From contig JAQGEQ010000287.1 of NCBI GenBank assembly GCA_034620365.1, positions 62,001 through 126,000 on the forward strand: 64,000 nt of DNA, given 5' to 3'. Each line of letters opens with the position of its first letter. Positions within the stretch are counted from its first letter, which is position 1. The position numbers were made by a program, and so were the translations under genes. The notes under the pieces are model-generated. The model had not been told where the DNA came from. It saw only the letters and a list, made by a program, of their open reading frames with translations, and searched no databases. Below, in pieces: positions 38,799 through 50,626 of this stretch. The stretch comes from Pegea sp. RAD2-039 (taxonomy: Eukaryota > Chordata > Thaliacea > Salpida > Salpidae).

Positions 38799-39429
38799 AT
38801 GTTAAATTTACTTTGTATATGCATTGGTAAAAATGTAGAATACAGTGATTCATAACCCTTTATACATTTTTTTATTCTTTAAACAGTATTCAGCTGTTCA
38901 AGATCTTCATTTTGGGATTTTTTTATTTTTAAACAAAAAATTGCTTTACATTAAAATTTTTACATTACTTTTCAAACATAAAACTTATTTAAAGCTGTAC
39001 TTTCCCTATACTGAAATTAAATCGCTTTTATAAAATTGTATTTTTCAAGTTTTTAGTACAAAAGCTTCAAACTGTTTTTCAGAACATGTTTATTGCTATC
39101 TAGCAGAACAATGCTGTTGATTACCTTTCTTTAATATTTTTACGTCAATCATAACTATTATTTTATTAATTTATGATTTATATTATAAACTTATATTTAT
39201 TTAAAGATCTTTGAATCTTATAAATTAATAAAGTATGTTTTCTTTAAAAGTTTAAGATCTCTTGTAAAAGTAATTAGATCTCCTTATTTATCTATTCTAT
39301 CTGTCTATCTACTTTTATGACGTTTTAAATACTGAATAAAAATGAATAATGCCATTTTATACCTATTGATTTCTCAGAAAATTTATTTTTAAATAACTTC
39401 TCTAAATCAAAAAAGATTTTTATAAGATA

Positions 39430-42400
39430 ATGACTGAACAAAGAGCTTTTACAAATCCAGACCTACAAAAAGAAAGAGATGCAAGCAACTTCGATGTTGA
39501 AGAACTTTCAATCATTCTTCATAATGGGATTGAAAACTTGGCTAAGAAGCGAAAACTTGGTACGAAGATTTTTACTTTTATGAAATTAAAAAAATATTTT
39601 GTATCAGATAATAAAACTTTTAATTTTTTTAAGAAAATCTTATTTACACGGATGAAGATTTTATGAGTATTCCTCTCCATTTTATGTCGCGGGAGGAGCA
39701 GTATGAAGAAGGATTAAGAAGATCTTCTATTGCTGTTTTAAAGAAAGACTCTTTTGGGGATATCATTTCAAGACCAACTGATTTGCATGAATACAATTCG
39801 TTAGTTTGTTTCGATTTCACAAATCTATTTTGCTTAATATAATTTCTTAAGTTTAGAAATGAAAATTGTTTTTTTTTATTTATTGACTTTAGATTAATGT
39901 TGGACTTTGTTTATAATTTATTTTGTTTATTTATTAATAATTTATTTATTTTAACTTTAAACATAACCAAATTTGTATTGTTTATTTTTTTTTTAATAAA
40001 TAATCTCATTCATGTTATTTCTCTATAATTCATTATCATGATTAATTTCATTATTTACTAAAAATCTTTAAAATATTTTTTTTTAAGTAGACAACCATTA
40101 CATAAGTTTACAAAAAACATTTTAAAATTTAAAAGCATATCTAGTTTTATTAAATCTTTGGTTTTTTACAAACTGGCCATGAAGAATCAGATTTCAACTA
40201 ACAATAAAACAGAAGAATTTTATTAAACAACTGAAATCTTTCAACTACAGACGCATCATGCCAGTCAATGTATTGTTTGATCTCAACTATGGAATGTTTG
40301 TTCCTACTATCTTGAATCAAGGAACTCCTGAACAGCAAGAAAAGTATCTTTTTCCAGCTCTTAATCATGAGATTATTGGAACATATGCTCAAACTGAAAT
40401 GGGGCATGGTTATTATAAAACATTTTTATTGGCATCAATTAAATTTCTTCTATCTAAATCTTTCACTGCTTTTAACCAACATATTTTGTAGGAACTTTCT
40501 TACGAGGCCTGGAAACTACTGCACATTATGATCCAAACACACAAGAATTTGTGCTGAATACACCAACAGTTACATCAACCAAATGGTGGCCAGGGGCATG
40601 TAAGATTTCAAGCAACTTTTCCACTTTTCTTCTAAATTGTTTCTGATTTTTAGTGGGTAAAACTTCCACACATGCTGTAGTACTTGCTCAGTTATATACA
40701 CAGGGTAAATGTCATGGAATTCATCCATTTATTGTCCAGTTAAGAAGTTTAGAAGATCATAAATCTTTACCAGGTTTACAGAAAATGTCATTTTTTCTTT
40801 TCTAACTTTTTTTCTTTTACAAGGTATTGAAGTAGGTGATATTGGTCCTAAGTTCGGATTTGCTGCAAATGATAATGGTTACTTGCGTCTGAATAACGTG
40901 AGGATACCTAGGGAAGATATGCTTTCAAAATACTCTCAGGTTTCTTCTTGTTATTACACTAACAGTTTCTGAAAAATGATGATGTGGTCAGGTTGCTAAT
41001 GATGGAACATACACAGAGCCCCCCAAATCTAAACTAACTTATGGAACCATGACTCTAGTTCGTTCCTTTATCGTCAAGAACTGTGCTTATTGGTTAGCAA
41101 GATGTTGTACCATAGCAGTTCGATACAGTGCGGTTCGCAGACAGAGTGAAATAAGACCAGGGTAAAGTTGTCAATGAAGTTTTACTGAAATCATAAAGTA
41201 GTTATTACAGAGAACCAGAACCACAAGTTTTGACTTATCAGACTCAACAACATAAGCTTTTCCCTCTACTAGCTACTGCTTATGCTTTTATTTTTGTACA
41301 AGAAAGTATGATGACAACATATAACGAAGTCAATGCTGAAGTGAATAAGGGATTATATGGAAGGACACAAGAGGTCGGTTAATGATGAGCTGATCCAGAA
41401 GTTGATATTTTTGTTCATAAACAGCTTCATGCTCTGAGTAGCGGGCTGAAAGCTTTCACTTCAAATACAGCAAATTTTGGAGCTGAAATTCTTCGAATGT
41501 CTTGTGGTGGTCATGGTTATTCACAAGCAAGTGGATTCCCACGCTTGTATGTTGATTCAACTCCAACTTGTACTTATGAAGGAGAAAACACAGTTCTTCT
41601 TCTGCAGACTGCCAGGTGATTGTTGTTTAGTGGATAGTTTATGATATATAATCTTTTTAAGTCTGTACAAATGTTGAAATTGATTCAAACCCACTAATAT
41701 CTCAAACATTAGGTACTTAGTAAAATGTATGCGAGAAAAACTTGACATTTACCCGGAAAGTGTTCGATACCTTCAAAAGCCACCAGTGAACCCTATAAAA
41801 AGAGATTTGGAAGATTTAAACTTTCTCAAAAATGCTTATTCACTTAGAGCTTATGGGTAATCTACTTTTTGTTATCTTTTCGACTTGAACTTACATTTGA
41901 ATAAACTTTATTGCTTTGACCTTTAAACGTAAATATTGAAACAAACCAAATGCTTAATCATTTTCATCAATGATTAATTAGTAAAATTAAATATTTATAC
42001 AAATATATCATTTCGTTTTATTTGATAACTTTATAAATTGAAAATATATTTTATTAGACATCTCTTTTAAATAAGATAATTAATATTAGTAGATTTAAAA
42101 CTAATTTTTGATTTGTTTAATTTTCAGATTAGTGAAGTTTGTTTCTGATAAGGTTGAATCATCCATTAGAAGTGGATCAGATTTGATTGGAGCTCTGAAC
42201 GCACATGCAGTGTATCTTGTCCGCGCGGCTATTGTAAGTTTCTTTCCAGCTACTAAAATGTTTTTAATTACTTCAACTGAAAAGTGCTTTAGATAAACTT
42301 TGTTTTGATCAAAGTTTAACTTTTTACGATGTTTATTCCTAAATATTTTCAAAATAAAAACTTATTAACTGACATCAGCAATTATCTTCAGGCCCATTCA

Positions 42401-42989
42401 CACTTGTTTGTGGTCCATAACTTCGTAAAGAAACTGAATTCTCTTCAATCGATTTCTGAACCTACAAAAGCTGTTCTAATTCAACTTGCAAAGTTGTATA
42501 TATATGAAGGAATATCACAAAATAGTGGGGAGTTTTTGGAAGTGAGCTTTTTAGCTTAATTTTTAAGTAATTTTATTTTTGGTTTTCAATTTTTTCTAGG
42601 ATGGAATCTTGAGTACTAAAGAGATTCATAAAATCCGTCAGAAAGCAATTGATCTTCTTCCTGTTATCAGAAGAAATGCTGTTTGTTTGGTTGATGCTTT
42701 TGACTTTCAGTAAATTTTATTTCTACAATTAATTCGTTTTTCGAATTTAAAAAATTAAATGATTTTATTTGTAGTGATCGATATTTAGAATCAGTATTAG
42801 GAAGATACGATGGAAATGTTTATGAAAATCTATTAAAATGGGCTCAAAGTTCCCCTCTGAACAAAACAGATGTAAGTAATTTGATTCACTCAATTAATCT
42901 CAAATAACTCTTTATCTTCATCTCAGGTCCATAAATCTTACGAAAAATATCTGAAACCTCTTCTTCAACGCAACAGATCAAAGCTTTGA
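39430..42989 (+). CDS. ACOX1: Peroxisomal acyl-CoA oxidase 1
   Basis: FAD enzyme for the first, hydrogen-peroxide-producing step of peroxisomal beta-oxidation, turning acyl-CoA into trans-2-enoyl-CoA. Fifteen exons sum to 1992 nt, 663 residues (human 660). Hallmarks in order: NPDLQKERD near the N-terminus, [22 protein letters not shown] and [14 protein letters not shown] in the flavin and substrate region, GDIGPKFGF, and SCGGHGYS followed by [15 protein letters not shown], which carries the catalytic glutamate (about 429-431). Later blocks are [18 protein letters not shown] and [12 protein letters not shown]. The protein ends RNRSKL: the SKL tripeptide is a textbook PTS1 peroxisomal import signal. 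A T-rich acceptor-like sequence lies just 3 nt before the ATG. Intron 2 is the largest, about 450 bp and T-rich. Confidence 0.97.
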
Positions 42990-43469
42990 TGTCCTCTTCA
43001 TTTATTTATTAATTTTTCTGCAGTCGAAGCAAATTGAAATAATTTTTTTATCGATTCTTCTTTCGCAATTAAGTGATGTAACTTCAATCTAATTTTTCTT
43101 GAATCATATTCTAACCTTAATTTTTTATTATATTTACAATATATTTTGATCTGTAAAATGGGTTTCAAGTTTTTGTTTCTTTGATATATTTATTTTTATG
43201 ATGTTTTTAAGACGATCGTTTTAAAAGTTGAAAAATTAAATTTAAATTTGTTTGTTTTTGCGTCAGATCAAATGATATTAAATAAGCAAAAGCTAGTTAG
43301 TTAATTTGATACTTCAGTTGTAGTAAATTTGAAAGGTTTTTTTAAACGTATACTTTTTCAACGAAAATCTGAAATTGAAATTTCAAAATCGATTAAAGGT
43401 GATTTCATTTTTCAAGCTTATTTCTAATATAAGCTTATTTCCTCATACAAAGCTTCTTTTAAAGTTTAA

Positions 43470-43882
43470 GTTCCTGCAATGCCTCCGATCTGGTACTATT
43501 GTTGAAAATTATTAATTCTCATATTAATTTTAATGATTTCTCTAAAGATTAAAATCTTCTGTACATCTTCAAAGGTTCATCATTAGAAATTAACCCAATT
43601 AATAACTTAAAAACTCTCATTGAACTAATAGAGTAACTACAGTTTCAAATCTTTTTTCGTTTCCATAACTAAAGATTATGCTAAAGGATTATGTCTTGAG
43701 TAATTTATTAAAAAATGATTTGTAATTCTGCCATTTTCACCACATAATTTGTATAAAATTGCATTTTTAGCTTTAGCATAAACTTGTGACCTTTTATTAT
43801 TTCTCTATAATTATATTTTTTGTGTTCTCTATAAAAGCTGTAATATTTGTTCTTACAACCCTGCATTAAATAAATAAATTAA
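43470..43882 (+). mobile_element. Decayed LINE 3' end, copy C
   Basis: Shares with copies A and D the run AAAGGTTCATCATTAGAAATTAACC (changed slightly between copies) and the order of later blocks, and ends in TAAATAAATAAAT near 43880. The protein reading is badly broken. Only the C-terminus and 3' end of the element are present. Confidence 0.65.
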
Positions 43883-44799
43883 GAGATAAAGACTTTGAAA
43901 AACGAAAGTAATTCTTGCAGAGTGAATTTATAAATGATTTTTGAGTAAATAATATTGGATTATAATATTTATAGTTCTTATGAAAAATATACGATAAAGT
44001 TGAGTTTATAAAATCAATCTAAAAAAATAGTTTAAAAGAAGTGAATCAAATTTTGAATGTAATCTTAATGTAGCCAAAAATGTAAGCAACGAGACCTCAT
44101 CTTTCACAATAAAAGAAAAAGGAAGAAATATTTGAAAAAAAGTTTTTTATCAATGAAATTTAAAGTTTTTTCTACTATAAATAAGTTTGAAGCATATTCA
44201 ACTTTTTTAATTTATGATCGAAGTATTTAAAATTGTTTAGAAATTATTACTTTTTTTTAGTAAAAGCTCAAACTCAGCTGTAGCATGCAAAGCTCTAAAT
44301 GGAAACTTTTAATTATAATTAGAAAAAGCTGTCAAATGTGATACTTTAAAATTTGTCTAGAAAAGAAATTGAATTTAGTTTTGGCATTACATATATCTAT
44401 AAAAGGTTAAATAAAAATAAATCTTTACTTTTTAGAAACAAATCAGAAAAACAACATTTATCAAATGCACTTGTAAATTCTTATTAACTTAAATAAAAAA
44501 AATTAGTCAAACTGCTAAAAATAAATGCTTCTTGTATGCAGTTTTAGTGAACATTTGTTTTATTTCCGTCTTTTTGCTGCTAAGTGTGTAAGGTCCTTTA
44601 ATAATTCATTTTAATATAAAGGATGTAAATGTTCTTAACAATAAAACAGTAATTTTTTGCATTTGAAATTGTGATTTAATGTTTTAGATATAAAGTCTTA
44701 AAATAAATAAGATAAAACCTATCAAATAGAAAAGCTTGAATCTGTTAACTAAGATTCGTTTCAACAGAATCAAATTAATCGATTTTAGTCTGTTTCTTG

Positions 44800-45165
44800 C
44801 TCTAAAATGGCGTCCTTAGAGTTTCATCATTCAAAATTAACCAAATCAACTTTAATCACAACCAGCAAACTACCAACTTTTTAAATAGGGTTTTAAACAA
44901 GATTTAAAATCTTTTTCCAGACTCCGTCACTACATTAAATATTTAAAACTTTTTTAAACTTTAGTAATTTTGTTAACAAGTGATTTATTATTCTGCCAAC
45001 TTCTTCATTCTCTCATTTATTTGGATTCATAAATCATTTTTTACCAATTCTTTTGAAGAATTCTTATTTTTTCTGCATTAATTTTATTAAACTGTGATCT
45101 TTAAAATCTTTTTATTTTTGTTCTTTAGCTGAAAGATTTATCATCTGTGCGTTGAATAAAATCCT
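44800..45165 (+). mobile_element. Decayed LINE 3' end, copy D
   Basis: Closest to copy E: both share TAATTTTGTTAACAAGTGAT followed by TTATTATTCTGCCA, then a TTGAAGAATTC block and a GTTGAAT end. Same orientation as the other copies. Only about 365 bases of 3' end remain. Confidence 0.65.
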
Positions 45166-45647
45166 TAAAATATTTTTCTTCAAAAATACAACTGTCGATA
45201 CAACTAAAAATTTTCCTTCTTCGTTTAAATCAAATTTTTTCGACTATTTTTAAATCCCAAATGGCAATTCTTTAAATTATTCATGGAAATTCAGTTTATG
45301 GCTATTTTGGAGTTTGTTTAGAGAATGAATATAATCTTAATTTGAAGCTTACAGCAACATTTTTGAAAAAAAATTTGTCAAAAATATTTTGATTGTAATT
45401 TTTAAACAAAATATTCTAAATTATAAATAAACGAGTAAAACTTAAAAACTAGTCAGGAGGTGGACTATTAAATGTCGGCCAGTTTTGCAGTTGACCATTT
45501 TCAGAAGGTTTTCAAAATTTATCATTTAAAAAAATCCAGAAAAATATCTTGACACAAAATCACACGATATTAAAAGAGATTTAAAATTTATAATAAAAAC
45601 GCTAAAAGCAACAAATTTCCTAAAAACAGTATCAAAAGTCCCTTAAA

Positions 45648-48536
45648 CTACGATTTCATCTCATGTTCTGTCATAAAATCTTCATCATCAGTCAGAAACT
45701 CATTATAGTCTAAACAAAAGTCCTCATACGGACTGCTACTAGTGATTTTAATCTCCTGTTCCCAAGAGCTATCAGCCCAAGATGAAGGTTTAGGTGAAAA
45801 AGGTGAAAGATGCGGAGTGTTGCTGACATCTTCCTCAGATGAATCAAGGAACATCTCATTTTCATGCAGATCTCTTTCTGTATCAGTCACATGATCACTT
45901 CCTTCAATAAATTTTGAAAATCTGAAAGAGATAAAAAAGTGAGGATGAAGATGAAGATCAGTGGATGATACTTTAGCGGCGATTTTAAAGTGTTTAGAGT
46001 TTTCCAGGGCGAGCAATTCGGACTGTTGCAGTACTTCCTCAACTGAGCAAGCGCTTTTCGGGTCTCGATGATTCCTTGTTCACGATATTCATCTTCTGTC
46101 ATGAAGTAGGAATGCTGCTCAGGGGTTCGATAAAAACTTGAAGATAGTTTATTTCTGTGAAGTAATTAAAGAGATCTTCATCTACATCACTCATCATTAA
46201 ACGAGAGCTTACACCAAACTGGTAAACTTGTTGGGTGATTTTTTGCTCGAAGTCAATTTAGTAGCATCAGCAGCTGCAACATTTTTTTCTGATATCTTAA
46301 ATCCAACAATGAGATGATAGACGGCAATACAGCCGAGAATAGAAAGAGACATCTTGAAGAGATGAAATGAGTGATTTGTGGAAGATAGAAGAGTCATACT
46401 TGTGTTGCATGAGTTCCATTGTATATAAGAAGGACTCCAATTATTTGAAGCATCCATTGAATGAGAGATGAAACCCGCTGACTGCGAGAACCAGCATACA
46501 CATAGCTGAAGCCAAAACCAACAAAACCTAAAGTAGTTTTTATGATTAGTTTGGTTTAAAAGAAATAATTAGAAAAGTAGAAACCTGTGATAAGTATATA
46601 AGAAGCTACTAGGTAGTAGTGACTCGTCAACATATTGATCAGGTCGGATTTAATCTTAGTGAAAAGGACTCCACATAAAGACCAACCACCAATCAGGATG
46701 GAATAGAAAACAGACTTCTGTAAATAATCATTGATGATTTTGCTATTAACAGTTCGTCAACTTACTCTTCCAGGAGCTAATCTTCCAAGGATGAGGACTA
46801 GTACTAGAAGTGAGCTTAATATTCCAATACTTGTGCCGCTTGAATAGTAGAAATAATCAGAATTTGAAAAGTTCTTGGCATTGAAGAAGAGTAAGCAACC
46901 GATGCAAAGACACAAGATGCAGGAATAATCCAATCCTGTTTAGATAATTTCACTTTAGATATCTTTTCAATTTGTTCAAATTTTAAAGAAAATTATGAGA
47001 AAGACTACAGATTAAAAAATAAAATGTTTGTTGATGTTAGAATTTCGAAGTCCTGAGAAGAAAACTTCCAACTGACCTTGAAATGTTGTACTTATCCATA
47101 AGGTTTGATCATTACTAGATGGCATCATTTCAACATAAGACGTTTCAAAAGGTGATAAGCAGTAGCGTTTTAGAACAGGCTGATTTTTCTGCTTCATTCC
47201 AACAAATATTCTTTTTGCTTTCTATCAAAGATGTTTTTAAACTTTTAATTACTTGCTAATTAAAAAGTAATTAAAAATATATTTCTTCTAATTTCTACAC
47301 ATTAGTCTCATTTGAGAAGATAAACCAAGAAAAACAATTCAAGAAAAATTTCTTTTACAAAAAAATACAGATTTTTATAAACAATTTAGTAAAAGGACCA
47401 GCAATCACCTCAAACAAACCATTCCATATAGATTGATTGAGCACCAAGTCTGCTGGGTTGTTGTAAAAGTTAATCTCAAAATCTTGAATATTTGAGCGGA
47501 CATCTAGTCTTATACAGCTAAAACTCTAGAAATTAATATAAGAATTGTAAGAAACACTTAACATAACAACCAAAGGTATTAAATTCTAAAGAGAAACTAC
47601 AAAAAAAATCGAACAAAAGATATCTCAAATAATATCAACAAATCGGTTTATAAAGAATATTTGTAAGATCTATTACAAAATTGTCAATCTAACTTCAATT
47701 TCTTTTATTTGAATTATTTTAGATGAAAAATTCCAACAACTAAATATGGAATCGATTTTTTTAAATAGTAAAAACTTTGTGAAGTTTAAAAAAGCTTTTT
47801 TTATAAAAACTATTTTCCGAGACATATATTGAGCACTGTCAAAAAGTCATCTTCTAACCCTTTCAACCACCAAGTGAAAGTTTAAGATGAGTTTCAATCG
47901 ATTTGTTTGGAGAATAACTTTATAGATCAAGTATTTATTTTTTAAATATTAGAATAACTAGATAAAATTCAATTTGTTCATATAAACTGTAAACGTTAAA
48001 ATGTCAAATTAATAAAAGTTAAAAACTCACAAATAAAATGCTTTTAAACTTGGGAATCTCAAATATTTTCCTTTTCGTAAAACTCAGTTGTTGGTCCAAC
48101 TTCAAAATAGAAATTTTCAAACTTGTCGAACTTTCTGTAAAAAAATTAATAAAAAACAATTTTTCTTAAAATTAAATGAAGTTTAAAATAACTTAAAAAT
48201 TCTAAACATTATTGAGCTTAAAATATAAATTGAAATTTTTTATCTAGACAATGATGAGTAAATTTCTGAGAAGAACTGTTATTCTTAATTCTCTAAACTA
48301 AATTTATTTATCTGATTAAATGAAAAAAAAATTAGTTTGTATACAATAAGCCCAAATAAAAAAAAATTATCAAACAATTGAATTTACATTATTATAAAAT
48401 TTATAAAAACATTTTATTCAATTACATGTTATAACAAACTATAAAAAAAAAACAATTTAAGTAATAACTAACCCAAAGTTTGAGAAAACATTAAAAATAA
48501 TGTAAAAAGAAGAAAAGTTTTCCAAAACATTTGCAT
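45648..48536 (-). CDS. NEMP1: Nuclear envelope integral membrane protein
   Basis: Inner nuclear membrane protein of the NEMP (TMEM194) family, which stiffens the nuclear envelope and supports germ-line and eye development in animals. Ten exons sum to 1458 nt, 485 residues (human NEMP1 444). Residues 1-22 form a signal peptide (MFWKTFLLFTLFLMF core). A lumenal domain follows to about 140, then several hydrophobic segments at about 143-310, including FYYSSGTSIGILSS, SILIGGWSLCGV and WMLQIIGVLLIYNG. The conserved nucleoplasmic block is MTEDEYREQGIIETRKAL, CNSPNCSPWKTL and FSKFIEGSDHVT, almost the human wording. The tail is acidic and Ser-rich. All junction phases agree. ATMIN ends 203 bp upstream on the same strand. 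An acceptor-like TTTATAG lies 8 nt before the ATG. NEMP1 versus NEMP2 cannot be settled; one ancestral gene is likely. Confidence 0.94.
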
Positions 48537-48739
48537 GATTTATTCTATAAATGTTTTTGCTGAATATAGCTTTAATAATCCAGACTTTTAATAATTTTTT
48601 CTGTCAAAATTGATTCTAAAATGGCTTTACATGAAGTACTCTGAAAATAATTTACATATTTCTGCAAATTAGAAACTTTCACTACAAAAAGAAACAGAAA
48701 AAGTTAAAATAGGCAATATATACAAGTTTATCCAAAAAA

Positions 48740-50626
48740 CTAGAAATTAAAAAAGCTGTCAATTTCTGTTTGAGTTTCAATATCAAACATTTCACTTGAA
48801 TCAATTTTACTATCGTCCTTTTCATTCTGCATTGTTGTTTGTGTACAAGAGTTAGTAAGACTATTATGCCAGGGTAGTTCATAATCCGTTTGTGTTTCAA
48901 TGTTACAGAAGAAATCATCCAGTTCTATATTGTTAACACTTTTATCAAAATCAAATAATTCACCAGAATGTTGTTGATCAATAAATGAAGACGGTTTTTG
49001 AATATTATTTGAATATACAAGTCCTTCTTCATTACAATTTATATTACAAGTCACATTATCATTTGAATATTTGTTGTTATGGAAAGTTGTTTCAACAGTT
49101 TTGAATATATTTGTATCAGCAGTTGGAGTATTCTTCTTAACAGTCGTTGGGTTTGTAAGATAATCACTAGTAGAATCAATACTATTAGTTGATAGATTAT
49201 TAACGGTTTCATTTTTAAGATAAGAATCAAGATTACTAAAACATGAATCACCATCAAAAGTTGTTTGGCTTGAGAAATCTTTTGATTCCATTTGAGGCTT
49301 TGAAAACTCCATAAAACCATCTTTATCATGTTCCTGTAACTCTAACAATGGTGATGTTGAATCAGTTTGAAGTCGAGTTTGTGTTGATGTCTCTGATATA
49401 TTTTTATCCAACATAAATAACCAATCATCAGAATCAGAATGAGCTGTTTGGCTAGCAAAGTCTTTACAATAAGTTGCTGATTGTGGCTTTAAAACTACTT
49501 CATTAGGAGCTGTTATATCAAACCAAGATTGATCACCAATTGAGAGCATTCCTGTCTGTGTACTAATTTCTTCACGCTTCTTGCTCTCTTCAAAACCAAT
49601 GTCTAATAATGTCAAATTAGTTTGACTAGAAAAATCTTTTAAACTGTTTTCAACTTCTCTGGAGTAAAGATGCGAGTCAAGATGACTATTAGAGAGCAAA
49701 CATTCCTCAGAATCAAATATATCTTTTTCAGACTTATTTCCAACTAATAAAGTTTGAGTTCCATTGTTTTCCAAACTTTTTTCAATACAGGAGTCACTAC
49801 TTAAAGCGTCAAGATTGGTTTGAGCACTCACATTCTTAAAGACTGTTGGTAATTCTGAAAATGATTCAAAACTAAATTGATTATTAGAATTAAAAATGAC
49901 TGGATGAAATACACCATTTTCCAGCACAGCTGGTTTTTCATTCTCAGAGTTTAATGTAAGAAAACTTGGGTTTGAAGAAGGTTGCAGGTTTTCAGGAACT
50001 TTTACTGGAAAAAGTGACGAATATTGTTCTTCTGGTACAAGTACAAAGTCATTTTGAGAAATATTTTCTTCATTTTGTGGTCTTTTAGGTAAGATATACT
50101 TATATTTAGAAGAATTACATTTTATAGGTCTTTTGATTACTTTTATAACACTTTTAGGTGCTGCTTTACCATCAAAAGATACTATAAGTTGGTGATTATT
50201 TGCTAAAGCATGTCTTTTCAAGCTTTGAATACTCTCAAATTTTTGTTTACATGAGCAAAAAAATCTTTGACAAGTTTGTCTATGTTGAGAAAAATAATAT
50301 CTTGATGAAAAAGTTCTCTCACACGTGTTACATTTGATTTTAGCACAGATATTGGGGTTGTGTACCGTTTTAAAATGCTGTCTGATTAAACCAATAGTTT
50401 TAAAATACATTTGTTTAAATTTTTTACTTCTGTCACAGCCATCAACAGGACAGTAATATAAAATTTTACAAATAGATGGGTCATAAGCATGAACTTTTTT
50501 AAGATGTTTCACAGCGGCTGGTCTATATAAGACCTCTTTACAACCTTCATAAGGACATTGGATTCTTTTAGAAGGCTTAAGAAGCTCATCAATTGGGGGC
50601 ACGTGTTCCAAAAACAGTTTTGTCAT
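48740..50626 (-). CDS. ATMIN: ATM interactor / ASCIZ-type zinc-finger transcription factor
   Basis: ATMIN/ASCIZ activates transcription of the dynein light chain DYNLL1/LC8 and is restrained when LC8 binds its C-terminal half. The single open exon gives 628 residues from the ATG at 50626 (human 823). Four C2H2-type fingers occupy about residues 24-150: the pair CPYEGC…H and CPVDGC…H, then CNTC…H and CSC…H. The rest is low-complexity and rich in Ser, Asn and acidic residues, with about ten (S/T/A)QT motifs spread along it, such as DFSSQT (twice), EISTQT, TSTQT, NGTQT, IETQT (twice) and SCTQT. These have the form of LC8-docking sites and some are SQ/TQ kinase sites. An upstream in-frame TTG exists, but an acceptor-like TTTATAG 8 nt before this ATG favours starting here. 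The role is inferred from architecture. Confidence 0.88.
   Translation of the reverse strand: MTKLFLEHVPPIDELLKPSKRIQCPYEGCKEVLYRPAAVKHLKKVHAYDPSICKILYYCPVDGCDRSKKFKQMYFKTIGLIRQHFKTVHNPNICAKIKCNTCERTFSSRYYFSQHRQTCQRFFCSCKQKFESIQSLKRHALANNHQLIVSFDGKAAPKSVIKVIKRPIKCNSSKYKYILPKRPQNEENISQNDFVLVPEEQYSSLFPVKVPENLQPSSNPSFLTLNSENEKPAVLENGVFHPVIFNSNNQFSFESFSELPTVFKNVSAQTNLDALSSDSCIEKSLENNGTQTLLVGNKSEKDIFDSEECLLSNSHLDSHLYSREVENSLKDFSSQTNLTLLDIGFEESKKREEISTQTGMLSIGDQSWFDITAPNEVVLKPQSATYCKDFASQTAHSDSDDWLFMLDKNISETSTQTRLQTDSTSPLLELQEHDKDGFMEFSKPQMESKDFSSQTTFDGDSCFSNLDSYLKNETVNNLSTNSIDSTSDYLTNPTTVKKNTPTADTNIFKTVETTFHNNKYSNDNVTCNINCNEEGLVYSNNIQKPSSFIDQQHSGELFDFDKSVNNIELDDFFCNIETQTDYELPWHNSLTNSCTQTTMQNEKDDSKIDSSEMFDIETQTEIDSFFNF

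Larger units (their letters stand above)
37207..39429. other. Divergent intergenic region, HPDL to ACOX1
   Basis: Mostly featureless AT-rich DNA. It holds the second copy of a 140-bp dispersed repeat and an isolated open stretch at 38699-38798 that looks like an exon. Promoters of both flanking genes must lie here; none could be pinpointed. Confidence 0.6.
42990..45647. other. Convergent intergenic region, ACOX1 to NEMP
   Basis: The flanking genes converge. The region holds two LINE 3'-end fragments (copies C and D). No coding exon was supported between them or on either side. Confidence 0.6.

Noticed and set aside
46209-46457. An 82-codon frame starting MDASNNW
   Set aside because: It is read through a splice junction in a shifted frame of NEMP; the spliced frame gives the conserved membrane protein.
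49051-49329. 92-codon Leu/Ile-rich minus-strand frame
   Set aside because: It is a shifted reading of ATMIN, which carries clear zinc fingers and QT motifs in the other frame.
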